Part shown: positions 1 through 6,700 of the stretch, piece after piece | Layout: each line of letters opens with the position of its first letter | Numbering within the stretch: position 1 is the first letter of the stretch | Assembly (NCBI GenBank): GCA_019120675.1 | Contig: DWUQ01000071.1 | Location: 1-6,700 of the forward strand | From: Candidatus Paenalcaligenes intestinipullorum | Lineage (GTDB): Bacteria > Pseudomonadota > Gammaproteobacteria > Burkholderiales > Burkholderiaceae_B | Length of the DNA: 6,700 nt | Direction of reading: 5' to 3' | The notes under the pieces: generated by a model | What the model was told of the DNA's origin: nothing | Databases searched by the model: none | What the model saw: the letters and a program-made list of their open reading frames with translations, nothing else | Translations under genes and position numbers: made by a program

Positions 1-15
1 CCTACTCCCCAATCT

Positions 16-43
16 CTGCTTCCTGCTTCCTGCTTCCTGCTTC
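16..43. repeat. Perfect 4-copy tandem heptamer repeat (CTGCTTC)4
   Basis: Four exact, contiguous copies of CTGCTTC occupy 16-22, 23-29, 30-36 and 37-43. The next bases (AATTATG) break the pattern. No open reading frame can be assigned across it within the window, so it appears to be intergenic. A 7-base unit is not a multiple of three, so copy-number change would shift a reading frame if a gene beyond the left edge runs through it. The repeat sits 17 bases from the first DnaA box. Its function is unknown. Confidence 0.85.
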
Positions 44-60
44 AATTATGCTGAGAGGAC

Positions 61-69
61 TGTGGAAAA
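61..69 (-). promoter_or_regulatory. DnaA box (TTTTCCACA)
   Basis: The plus strand reads TGTGGAAAA, so the minus strand reads TTTTCCACA, a full match to TTWTNCACA. It is the leftmost box of the cluster, 55 bases from the next full match and in the same orientation. Confidence 0.6.
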
Positions 70-115
70 GTGACGGATGACCACTCGTAGCCAAACGTTA
101 ATCCCACTTAGGGGT

Positions 116-124
116 TGTGGATAA
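116..124 (-). promoter_or_regulatory. DnaA box (TTATCCACA, perfect consensus)
   Basis: The minus strand reads TTATCCACA, identical to the high-affinity E. coli DnaA box. It is the strongest site in the cluster. Confidence 0.7.
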
Positions 125-127
125 CTT

Positions 128-136
128 TGGGGAAAA
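128..136 (-). promoter_or_regulatory. Weak DnaA-box-like site (TTTTCCCCA)
   Basis: The minus strand reads TTTTCCCCA, one mismatch from TTWTNCACA. It starts 12 bases from the start of the perfect box at 116-124, in the same orientation. Such weak neighbouring sites often take part in cooperative DnaA binding, but a single such site would not be significant alone. Confidence 0.3.
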
Positions 137-150
137 GCCCAAGGGTAAGC

Positions 151-159
151 TGTGCATAA
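151..159 (-). promoter_or_regulatory. DnaA box (TTATGCACA)
   Basis: The minus strand reads TTATGCACA, a full match to TTWTNCACA. It lies 35 bases from the perfect box and immediately left of the AT-rich stretch, a position like that of the box bordering the unwinding element in known origins. Confidence 0.6.
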
Positions 160-220
160 ACACACAAATGACTACTGTTTTTTTAACCAGTTTAGCAAAA
201 ACCTAAATATAGCTCTTTAT

Positions 221-233
221 AATCAATAGCTTG
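221..233 (+). promoter_or_regulatory. Candidate IHF binding site
   Basis: AATCAATAGCTTG matches the IHF consensus WATCAANNNNTTR at every defined position, and the flanks are AT-rich as IHF prefers. IHF bends DNA at E. coli oriC to help opening. Its place between the DnaA boxes at 61-159 and the weak box at 292-300 suits such a role. A chance match in AT-rich DNA cannot be excluded. Confidence 0.45.
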
Positions 234-291
234 TAAGAAAAAGAATTTCAGGCCTTGACAGTCAAGAAATTTACTTTATCGCTAAAATTTG

Positions 292-300
292 TGTGCACAA
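292..300 (-). promoter_or_regulatory. Weak DnaA-box-like site (TTGTGCACA)
   Basis: The minus strand reads TTGTGCACA, one mismatch from TTWTNCACA. It lies on the hemE side of the AT-rich stretch. It overlaps the small palindrome TTGTGCACAA shifted by one base, so it may have another meaning. Confidence 0.25.
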
Positions 301-316
301 CTGCTTAGCCCAAAGA

Positions 317-338
317 CTAAAAAGGGCCCGTAGGCCCT
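317..338 (-). terminator. Rho-independent terminator of hemE
   Basis: On the minus strand AGGGCC (338-333) pairs perfectly with GGCCCT (328-323) around a 4-base loop. A run of five T follows, beginning with the last base of the stem. The hairpin begins 6 bases after the hemE stop codon. The short GC stem with a T run is a typical intrinsic terminator, and it separates hemE from the DnaA-box region. Confidence 0.85.
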
Positions 339-343
339 GAGAA

Positions 344-1423
344 TTATTGGTTTTGGTGCATGGCGGCGCTGTAGCTGTGTACTTCATCCACTAAGACTTT
401 TACCATGTCGGGGTCGGTAAACCGATTGATGCCATGACCAAAGTTAAACACATGACCGCCCTTGCCGACTGGGCCAAAGTCATCAATGACGCGACGTACC
501 TCTCGGCGCACGGCCTCTTCGCCACCAAACATGGTCATGGGATCAAGGTTGCCCTGTAAAGCAACCTGATCGTTAACACGCTTGCGCGCCTGAGCCAAGT
601 TGACCGTCCAGTCGACCCCTACCGCATCGCTTCCGCAATCGGCAATTTGCTCAATCCACTGACCGCCACCTTTGGTGAACACAATAGAAGGAATACGCTT
701 ACCGTTGTGTTCGCGGATGAGGCCATCTACCACCTGTTTGGTATAGCGTAAGGAGAACTCTTGGAATAAGCCATCAGCCAATACGCCGCCCCAGCTATCA
801 AATACCATCACCGCTTGGGCGCCGGCTTTAATTTGCTGGTTGAGGTACTCGATGGTGGTGCGAGCATTGATATCGAGAATACGATGTACGAGATCGGGAC
901 GCGAGTACATCATGGTTTTGATCAGGCGGTAATCGGCCGAGCCTTGGCCTTCGACCATATAGCAAGCAATCGTCCAGGGACTGCCCGCAAAACCAATGAG
1001 GGGCACCTTGCCATCAAGCTCTTGGCGAATGAGTGCGACCGCATCAAACACATACTGAAGCTTGGCCATATCGGGCATCTCGAGCTTCTGTACATCGGCT
1101 TCGGTACGCAACGGATGCGCAAAGCGGGGGCCTTCGCCTTCGTAGAAATCCAAGCCCAAACCCATCGCATGGGGAATGGTGAGAATATCGGAAAACAGAA
1201 TAGCAGCGTCTAAATCAAAACGACGAAGGGGCTGGAGAGTGACTTCGCAGGCGAGCTCTTTGGTTTTGGCTAAGGTTAAAAAAGAACCCGCCTGAGCGCG
1301 CGTGTCGCGGTACTCGGATAAATAGCGACCCGCTTGGCGCATGAGCCACACAGGTGTATACGGTACAGGCTCACGCAATAAAGAGCGGAGAAAAACGTCG
1401 TTTTTAAGTTCTGGTAAAGACAC
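344..1423 (-). CDS. hemE: Uroporphyrinogen decarboxylase
   Basis: This cytoplasmic, cofactor-free enzyme removes four acetate carboxyl groups from uroporphyrinogen III to give coproporphyrinogen III, in the heme pathway. The 359-residue product is close to the usual length of about 354 and aligns end to end with E. coli HemE by memory. Visible signatures are WLMRQAGRYL (Arg29-Arg33 of the substrate-binding loop), LFSDILT (catalytic Asp79), ACYMVEG (Tyr155), FDSWGG (Ser210) and NFGHGI (His330), so all expected active-site residues are present. The start is the GTG at 1423. It gives the family N-terminus (ELKND-FLR-LLR) and has AGGGA five bases upstream. Starts further upstream would add non-homologous residues overlapping the previous gene. 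It follows the regulator gene by 38 bases and ends at a terminator. A short leaderless extension or co-transcription with the regulator cannot be judged. Confidence 0.97.
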   Translation of the reverse strand: MSLPELKNDVFLRSLLREPVPYTPVWLMRQAGRYLSEYRDTRAQAGSFLTLAKTKELACEVTLQPLRRFDLDAAILFSDILTIPHAMGLGLDFYEGEGPRFAHPLRTEADVQKLEMPDMAKLQYVFDAVALIRQELDGKVPLIGFAGSPWTIACYMVEGQGSADYRLIKTMMYSRPDLVHRILDINARTTIEYLNQQIKAGAQAVMVFDSWGGVLADGLFQEFSLRYTKQVVDGLIREHNGKRIPSIVFTKGGGQWIEQIADCGSDAVGVDWTVNLAQARKRVNDQVALQGNLDPMTMFGGEEAVRREVRRVIDDFGPVGKGGHVFNFGHGINRFTDPDMVKVLVDEVHSYSAAMHQNQ

Positions 1424-1428
1424 GGCAA

Positions 1429-1433
1429 TCCCT
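1429..1433 (-). promoter_or_regulatory. Ribosome binding site deciding the hemE GTG start
   Basis: AGGGA lies five bases before the GTG at 1423. No ATG near the homology start is available, so this site fixes the start. It lies only a few bases after the small hairpin at 1440-1457. Confidence 0.7.
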
Positions 1434-1439
1434 ATATGA

Positions 1440-1457
1440 AAAATGCCTAAGCATTTT
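1440..1457 (-). other. Small hairpin between the regulator gene and hemE
   Basis: AAAATGC and GCATTTT form a perfect 7-pair stem around a 4-base loop (TTAG on the minus strand). It begins 4 bases after the regulator stop codon and is followed by one more T then C, so the T run is short and overlaps the stem. The stem is AT-rich and weaker than the two clear terminators in this window. It may be a leaky terminator that lowers hemE read-through, an RNA processing or stability element, or chance. Confidence 0.4.
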
Positions 1458-1461
1458 ACCC

Positions 1462-2262
1462 TTACGATGTGCAATCCGGTACTGATGCAGATCGAAAAGT
1501 ATCGGCATTTATATTGTGTTTTTGCATTAACGCCCAAAAAGCGCGTCGATGCTTTTGTGCTGCGCGGGCAGCCATGGTGATATTTCCTTGGCTGTGCGCC
1601 AACGCAGCGCGTATGTAAGCTTGCTCAAAACGACCGATGACGGTGGCCTTGAGGCTTTGAAAGGAGGCTTTGGAGCTGGCAAAGTGGGTGGCCACTGCCG
1701 CTGCATACGCCCCTAAGGTTGCGCCATCTTGGTGCAAAATGGTGGCGCATAAGTGGTTTTCGATGGCTTGGTGATCGGTGCCCAATGCCATACTATCCAG
1801 GGTGGCGTACCCCTGCAACAGAGGTTCCGTAACCTGATGCTCTGATGCGGTAGCCAACGCATGACGCTTGAGCATATGGGTGCGTACACGCAGCACCTCT
1901 AGATCGAGCGGAGCGGTTAAAAAATCACACACCCCTAAACGCAGCAAGTCTTGTAAGGCTGCAGCGCGAAAGTCCCCGACCATCGCAAAAATAGGAGTGC
2001 GAAACACGGACTGAGCCGCCGCCAAACGCCGCCGCATCAGCGATAAATTGGCATACGTAATGGCCAATACGCAGACATCAAAACGGCGTGCTGGCATGGC
2101 TAAAGCTCGCAGCTGCTGAACCTCGCACACCCTAGGTGTGATCAGCTCACTGGATAACAGCTGAACCTGCAATCGGCCTTGGGCATACCGACCCGGTGCA
2201 TCGCTCGGCCAATCGGCCTCGTTGGGAAAGCTAAGTAGCGCGCAATCAAACTGCTCTGTCAT
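1462..2262 (-). CDS. Fis-type HTH regulator with degenerate receiver-like domain
   Basis: The product has 266 residues and I cannot assign it to a named gene. The C-terminus (about 203-251) is clearly a Fis-type helix-turn-helix: RFEQAYIRAAL, GNITMAARAA, then HRRAFWALMQKHNI. This is the DNA-binding end found in NtrC-like activators and Fis. Residues about 30-135 resemble a CheY-like receiver (RFDVCVLAI, TPIFAMVG, GVCDFLTAPLD). However, the phosphorylated Asp position is Ala66, the conserved Lys is Ala117, and no acidic pair is visible (SS at 37-38). Phosphorylation is therefore unlikely. No AAA+ domain (GAFTGA or Walker A) lies between them, so it cannot act as a sigma-54 ATPase. The ATG at 2262 has AGGA nine bases upstream. 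A longer frame from 2436 would run through the atp terminator. Low-complexity Ala-rich stretches fill the middle. Its target is unknown; hemE is its nearest downstream neighbour. Confidence 0.8.
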   Translation of the reverse strand: MTEQFDCALLSFPNEADWPSDAPGRYAQGRLQVQLLSSELITPRVCEVQQLRALAMPARRFDVCVLAITYANLSLMRRRLAAAQSVFRTPIFAMVGDFRAAALQDLLRLGVCDFLTAPLDLEVLRVRTHMLKRHALATASEHQVTEPLLQGYATLDSMALGTDHQAIENHLCATILHQDGATLGAYAAAVATHFASSKASFQSLKATVIGRFEQAYIRAALAHSQGNITMAARAAQKHRRAFWALMQKHNINADTFRSASVPDCTS

Positions 2263-2302
2263 GTTTGCAATTCCTGTTAAGTCGAACCTAAACTTTGCCA
2301 AC

Positions 2303-2331
2303 ACTTTAAGAAAAGCTTGAAGTCTCCACAA
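2303..2331 (-). promoter_or_regulatory. Weak sigma70-like promoter candidate for the regulator gene
   Basis: TTGTGG (2331-2326) and TAAAGT (2308-2303) are spaced by 17 bases on the minus strand, between the atp terminator and the regulator start. Each matches the consensus hexamer only partly. A promoter is expected here because the terminator upstream should cut transcription from the atp operon, but this exact site is a guess. Confidence 0.25.
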
Positions 2332-2390
2332 CGCGTATTTGTGACACCTCGGTAAGTACCTGCTTGCAGTACAAAGCCCTGCTAAATACC

Positions 2391-2427
2391 TTTTAAAGAA
2401 CAAAACGGACGCTAAAAGCGCCCGTTT
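2391..2427 (-). terminator. Rho-independent terminator of the ATP synthase operon
   Basis: On the minus strand AAACGGGCGC (2427-2418) pairs with GCGTCCGTTT (2412-2403) around a 5-base loop. All ten pairs form if one G-U wobble is allowed. A T-rich tail (TGTTCTTT) follows. It begins 28 bases after the atpC stop codon. It marks the end of the operon and argues that the downstream regulator and hemE form a separate transcription unit. Confidence 0.85.
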
Positions 2428-2455
2428 GGTGGTCATGCAAACGAAGGATTACGCA

Positions 2456-2881
2456 TTAGTGGCGCGAGCCGCTATTGCGAAAGCGTCGAGCCGCCGCAGC
2501 CTGCGCCGCCAGCATGGCCAATTCTGCCTCGACCACAGCGATATCGTCTTGGTCTTTGGTGTTGGCCAAGGCCTCTTGGGCACGCTCGCGTGCTTCTAAG
2601 GCTTTGGCTTCGTCGAGGTCGGTAGCGCGAATTGCCGTATCGGATAAAACCGTGACGACATTAGGCTGAACCTCGATGACCCCGCCGGCCACGAAGATAT
2701 GCTCTTCGGTGCCGTCGGTTTTGACGATCTTCAGTGTGCCGGGGCGGACGCGCGAAATCAATGGCGTGTGACCAGGCAAAATGCCTAATTCACCCGACTC
2801 GCCGGGTAACGCAACAAAGGTTGCCTCACCACTGAACATTGAACGCTCGGCGCTAACCACGTCAATTTGAAGAGTTGCCAT
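2456..2881 (-). CDS. atpC: ATP synthase F1 subunit epsilon
   Basis: Epsilon is part of the central rotor stalk of F1, sits at the foot of gamma on the c-ring, and can inhibit ATP hydrolysis through its C-terminal helices. The 141 residues are full length for the family. Residues 1-86 form the beta-sandwich domain with the signature GELGILPGHTPL at 30-41. Residues about 87-134 form the Ala/Glu-rich helical hairpin (EAKALEARERAQEAL, then VVEAELAMLAAQ). The ATG at 2881 lies 9 bases after the atpD stop. The ribosome binding site TAAGGA overlaps that stop codon, suggesting translational coupling. It is the last gene of the operon, directly before the terminator. Confidence 0.98.
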   Translation of the reverse strand: MATLQIDVVSAERSMFSGEATFVALPGESGELGILPGHTPLISRVRPGTLKIVKTDGTEEHIFVAGGVIEVQPNVVTVLSDTAIRATDLDEAKALEARERAQEALANTKDQDDIAVVEAELAMLAAQAAAARRFRNSGSRH

Positions 2882-2890
2882 GTTGATTCC

Positions 2891-4312
2891 TTACGCGAGA
2901 GTTTTCGCTTTTTCAAAGGCTTCGTCGATACCACCCACCATGTAGAAGGCTTGCTCAGGCAAGGCATCGCACTCACCGTCTACAATCATCTTGAAACCAC
3001 GGAGGGTTTCGGCGAGGGATACAAACTTACCAGGTGCGCCAGTAAAGACTTCGGCCACGTGGAAAGGCTGTGACAAGAAACGCTGGATTTTACGCGCGCG
3101 GGCCACAATTTGCTTGTCTTCAGGCGAGAGCTCGTCCATGCCCAAAATCGCGATAATATCGCGTAGTTCTTTGTAGCGTTGCAGGGTTTGCTGCACAGCG
3201 CGAGCGATACCGTAGTGCTCTTCGCCAACCACTTGCGGGTCCAGCTGACGGCTGGTGGAATCAAGTGGGTCGACCGCAGGGTAAATACCCAAAGCGGCAA
3301 TATCACGCGACAACACAACTGTGGAGTCCAAGTGCAAGAAGGTAGTGGCTGGCGAAGGGTCAGTCAAGTCATCCGCAGGCACGTATACCGCTTGAATTGA
3401 GGTAATGGAACCGGTGGTGGTGGAGGTAATACGCTCTTGAAGCTTACCCATTTCCTCAGCCAAAGTAGGCTGATACCCTACTGCGGAAGGCATACGGCCC
3501 AGCAGCGCAGACACTTCTGTACCGGCCAAGGTGTAACGATAGATGTTGTCCACGAAGAACAACACGTCACGACCTTCATCACGGAACTTTTCAGCCATGG
3601 TGAGGCCAGACAGCGCCACACGCAGACGGTTACCGGGGGGTTCGTTCATCTGACCGAACACCATGGATACTTTGGATTCTTCGATGTTATCCAGTTGAAT
3701 TACACCGGCTTCGGCCATTTCATGGTAGAAGTCGTTCCCTTCACGAGTACGCTCACCCACACCCGCAAAAACGGATAGACCACTGTGCTGCTTGGCGATG
3801 TTGTTGATCAGCTCAAGCATGTTGACGGTTTTACCCACACCCGCACCACCAAACAGACCGACCTTACCGCCTTTGGCAAAGGGGCAAACCAAGTCAATCA
3901 CCTTGATACCGGTTTCGAGTAGCTCTACGGATGGGGAAAGCTCGTCGAATTTAGGGGCTTCTTGGTGAATCGCACGACGCTCATCGGTAGGGATGGGACC
4001 AGCTTCGTCGATGGGGCGACCGAGTACGTCCATGATACGGCCAAGTGTGGCGGTACCAACGGGTACAGAAATGGGGGCATTGGTGTTGGAGACTTCCATG
4101 CCACGGCGTAGACCGTCACTGGAACCCATTGCAATGGTGCGTACAATGCCGTCACCTAATTGCTGTTGAACTTCAAAGGTTAGGCCCTCTTCGGCAAACT
4201 TGGAAGTGCTGTCTGCGAGAGTAAGTGCGTCATAAACCTTAGGTATGCTGTCGCGGGGGAACTGAATATCCACCACGGCGCCGATGCACTGAACGATGGT
4301 ACCGTTGCTCAT
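2891..4312 (-). CDS. atpD: ATP synthase F1 subunit beta
   Basis: Beta carries the catalytic sites that make ATP from ADP and phosphate in the cytoplasmic F1 head. The 473 residues are within the normal range. Landmarks from the chosen start are the Walker A loop GGAGVGKT at 155-162 (Lys161, Thr162), the catalytic Glu187 in GVGERTREG, Walker B DVLFFVD ending at Asp255, and PSAVGYQPTL. The signature PAVDPLDSTS follows, then DELSPED at 393-399, the gamma-contacting DELSEED loop. The ATG at 4312 starts the family N-terminus (NGTIVQCIGAVVDIQFPRD) and has AAGGA six bases upstream. A GTG at 4354 in the same frame would add 14 non-homologous residues. One position reads STTTGS where STKTGS is usual; the rest looks intact. 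Confidence 0.98.
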   Translation of the reverse strand: MSNGTIVQCIGAVVDIQFPRDSIPKVYDALTLADSTSKFAEEGLTFEVQQQLGDGIVRTIAMGSSDGLRRGMEVSNTNAPISVPVGTATLGRIMDVLGRPIDEAGPIPTDERRAIHQEAPKFDELSPSVELLETGIKVIDLVCPFAKGGKVGLFGGAGVGKTVNMLELINNIAKQHSGLSVFAGVGERTREGNDFYHEMAEAGVIQLDNIEESKVSMVFGQMNEPPGNRLRVALSGLTMAEKFRDEGRDVLFFVDNIYRYTLAGTEVSALLGRMPSAVGYQPTLAEEMGKLQERITSTTTGSITSIQAVYVPADDLTDPSPATTFLHLDSTVVLSRDIAALGIYPAVDPLDSTSRQLDPQVVGEEHYGIARAVQQTLQRYKELRDIIAILGMDELSPEDKQIVARARKIQRFLSQPFHVAEVFTGAPGKFVSLAETLRGFKMIVDGECDALPEQAFYMVGGIDEAFEKAKTLA

Positions 4313-4359
4313 GTTTAGTCCTTGCTTAATAACTTGTATGGTTAGCTGCCACACCCTCG

Positions 4360-5271
4360 TTAGACGGCTGCAGCACCCCCCACGATTTCAGAAATTTCTT
4401 TGGTAATGGCGGCCTGACGGGTCTTGTTGTAGACCAGTTGCAGCTCGTCGATTACCTTTTTGGCGTTGTCGGAAGCGGCCTTCATGGCCACCATACGCGC
4501 CGACTGTTCGGACGCCATATTTTCCGCTACGGCCTGATACACCAAACCTTCTACGTAGCGATGCAATAGTTCGTCGATAACCGTTTTGGAATCGGGCTCG
4601 TAGATGTAGTCCCACTGATACGGGCTTTTCACCGCATCGGCAGCGAGATTTTCGTCTTCGGCTTCGACCTGAAAGGGATCTTCCAAACCACTGGGTAGGG
4701 GCAACAAACGAATGAAGGTCGGGTCTTGCTTCATGGTGTTGATGAAGCGACTGGTGGCCAAGTACACCGCATCGACTTTCCCGGCTACAAAATCGTCTAA
4801 TTGCACTTTGATGGCGCCAATTAAACGCTCAAGGTTCGGCTCGTCGCCCAGCTGCACCTCTTGGGACACCAAGTTGGCACCAATACGTGCCATGGTTTGT
4901 GCGGCTTTGCTGCCCAGTGCAGTCACCTGCACGTTGATGTTTTGTTGTTCAAATTCGCGCAGTCGAGCCAATACCAAACGCAAAATGTTGGTATTGAGGC
5001 CACCACACAACCCTTTATCGGTACTCACCACCACAATGCCGACCGCGCCTAAATGAGGACGCTCTTCGGCGTAAGGGTGCGAGTAATCAGGGTGCGCCTG
5101 CATTAGGTGGGTCGCAATCTGACGCACTTTGTCTGCATATGGACGGCCTGCTCGCATGCGCTCTTGTGCTTTGCGCATTTTGGACGCGGCGACCATTTCC
5201 ATGGCTTTGGTGATCTTGCTCGTGTTTTGCACGCTCTTGATCTTGGTACGAATTTCTTTAATTCCAGCCAT
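4360..5271 (-). CDS. atpG: ATP synthase F1 subunit gamma
   Basis: Gamma is the rotating shaft inside the alpha3beta3 ring that links c-ring rotation to catalysis. The 303 residues show the conserved N-terminal helix (AGIKEIRTKIKSVQNTSKIT, then KAMEMVAASKM, residues 2-32). The core signature STDKGLCGGLN lies at 83-93, and the C-terminal helix starting SEQSARMVAMKAAS is at 254-267. An acidic stretch near 198-216 (EDPFQVEAEDENLA) makes it longer than the 287-residue E. coli protein, in keeping with betaproteobacterial gammas as I recall them. The ATG at 5271 has AGGA seven bases upstream. A GTG codon directly before it is an unlikely alternative start. It ends 47 bases before atpD. Confidence 0.98.
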   Translation of the reverse strand: MAGIKEIRTKIKSVQNTSKITKAMEMVAASKMRKAQERMRAGRPYADKVRQIATHLMQAHPDYSHPYAEERPHLGAVGIVVVSTDKGLCGGLNTNILRLVLARLREFEQQNINVQVTALGSKAAQTMARIGANLVSQEVQLGDEPNLERLIGAIKVQLDDFVAGKVDAVYLATSRFINTMKQDPTFIRLLPLPSGLEDPFQVEAEDENLAADAVKSPYQWDYIYEPDSKTVIDELLHRYVEGLVYQAVAENMASEQSARMVAMKAASDNAKKVIDELQLVYNKTRQAAITKEISEIVGGAAAV

Positions 5272-5291
5272 CACACTTTCCTGTAAAGGCG

Positions 5292-5322
5292 TTTATCGGG
5301 GCAGGGTAAGTGCCCCGCTAAA
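5292..5322 (-). other. Stable hairpin in the long atpA-atpG intergenic gap
   Basis: CGGGGCA (5297-5303) pairs perfectly with TGCCCCG (5311-5317) around a 7-base loop. Beyond one mismatch, TTTA (5292-5295) pairs with TAAA (5319-5322), extending the stem. On the minus strand it has no following T run, so it does not look like an intrinsic terminator. It ends about 13 bases upstream of the atpG ribosome binding site. The gap of 105 bases is much longer than the other spacers in this operon. A role in mRNA processing, stability or setting subunit stoichiometry is inferred, not shown. Confidence 0.55.
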
Positions 5323-5376
5323 GGGAGAGTGCAAAGCATTCGCCTACCCTACTCCCTGCCTCTGTCGCTTTAAGAC

Positions 5377-6700
<1,324 letters not shown>

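Larger units (their letters stand above)
61..300. other. DnaA-box cluster with IHF site and AT-rich stretch: candidate oriC or DnaA-regulated locus
   Basis: This is the core of a 343-base stretch without a gene. It contains three full matches to TTWTNCACA (61-69, 116-124, 151-159) and two one-mismatch matches (128-136, 292-300). All read on the minus strand. About 171-300 is strongly AT-rich and contains a full IHF consensus at 221-233. At equal base frequencies roughly 0.02 full DnaA-box matches would be expected by chance in a region this size. DnaA boxes, an IHF site and an AT-rich unwinding region are the known ingredients of proteobacterial oriC. No DnaA gene is visible here, and the atp operon points toward the region, so a non-origin DnaA-binding locus or a DnaA-controlled promoter for a gene beyond the left edge is also possible. 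Confidence 0.5.

Noticed and set aside
16..43. CRISPR array
   Set aside because: The repeats are 7 bases long and directly adjacent with no spacers.
218..223. Perfect TATAAT on the plus strand
   Set aside because: There is no acceptable -35 hexamer 15-19 bases upstream and no gene to the right on that strand. It is expected by chance in AT-rich DNA.
255..288. Perfect -35 hexamer TTGACA at 255-260 on the plus strand, within the palindrome TTGACAGTCAA
   Set aside because: No good -10 lies at a normal distance: TATCGC at 16 bases is poor and TAAAAT is too far. It would also read into the 3' end of hemE in the antisense direction.
815..1213. Plus-strand open frame of 132 codons opposite hemE
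   Set aside because: It is antisense to hemE active-site regions, with no recognisable motif or supported promoter.
1424..1537. N-terminal extension of hemE by 38 residues from an upstream start
   Set aside because: The extra residues do not resemble HemE, overlap the end of the regulator gene and read through the hairpin. The GTG at 1423 has a good ribosome binding site and family-like N-terminus.
2263..2436. N-terminal extension of the regulator by 58 residues from the ATG at 2436
   Set aside because: It would translate through the atp operon terminator and the likely promoter region. The ATG at 2262 has its own AGGA site.
4313..4354. N-terminal extension of atpD from the GTG at 4354
   Set aside because: The 14 added residues are not part of the beta-subunit family, and the ATG at 4312 has a strong AAGGA site.
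5345..5363. Dispersed repeat shared with the left end (CCTACTCCC at 1 and in the atpA-atpG gap)
   Set aside because: The match is only about nine bases in pyrimidine-rich DNA and could easily be chance.

Overview
The window is an ordinary proteobacterial housekeeping segment. All recognisable genes lie on the minus strand. In transcription order (right to left) they are atpA (5' end cut by the window edge), atpG, atpD and atpC, encoding the alpha, gamma, beta and epsilon subunits of F1 ATP synthase. Then come an intrinsic terminator, a small Fis-type helix-turn-helix regulator with a degenerate receiver-like N-terminus, and hemE (uroporphyrinogen decarboxylase) with its own terminator. The first 343 bases hold no gene. 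G+C is moderate, a little above half by eye. The subunit sequences (for example the beta subunit with a VIDLVCPFAKGG stretch, and a gamma subunit of about 303 residues) and the proximity of atpC to hemE fit Betaproteobacteria, most likely Burkholderiales. That placement is an inference from remembered family sequences, not a search result.

Region by region: 5377-6700 is atpA, lacking about 73 N-terminal residues. 5272-5376 is an unusually long atpA-atpG gap with a stable hairpin. 4360-5271 is atpG, 2891-4312 atpD and 2456-2881 atpC, with short spacers and good ribosome binding sites. 2391-2427 is a clear terminator that closes the ATP synthase operon. 1462-2262 is the regulator and 344-1423 is hemE, which starts at GTG. 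The two are 38 bases apart, with a small hairpin between them, and could be co-transcribed. 317-338 is the hemE terminator.

The most interesting part is the non-coding region at 1-343. It carries three full matches to the DnaA-box consensus TTWTNCACA, all in one orientation within 100 bases, plus two one-mismatch boxes. It also has a full match to the IHF consensus WATCAANNNNTTR inside an AT-rich stretch, and a perfect 4-copy heptamer repeat at its left end. Together these look like a replication origin or a DnaA-binding regulatory locus. One caution is that the ATP synthase operon would then be transcribed toward the origin, which is unusual for highly expressed genes.

Functionally, the atp genes build the catalytic F1 head that couples proton flow to ATP synthesis, and hemE acts in tetrapyrrole (heme) synthesis. 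The regulator's target is unknown. I found no defence system, mobile element, CRISPR array, tRNA or rRNA in the window.
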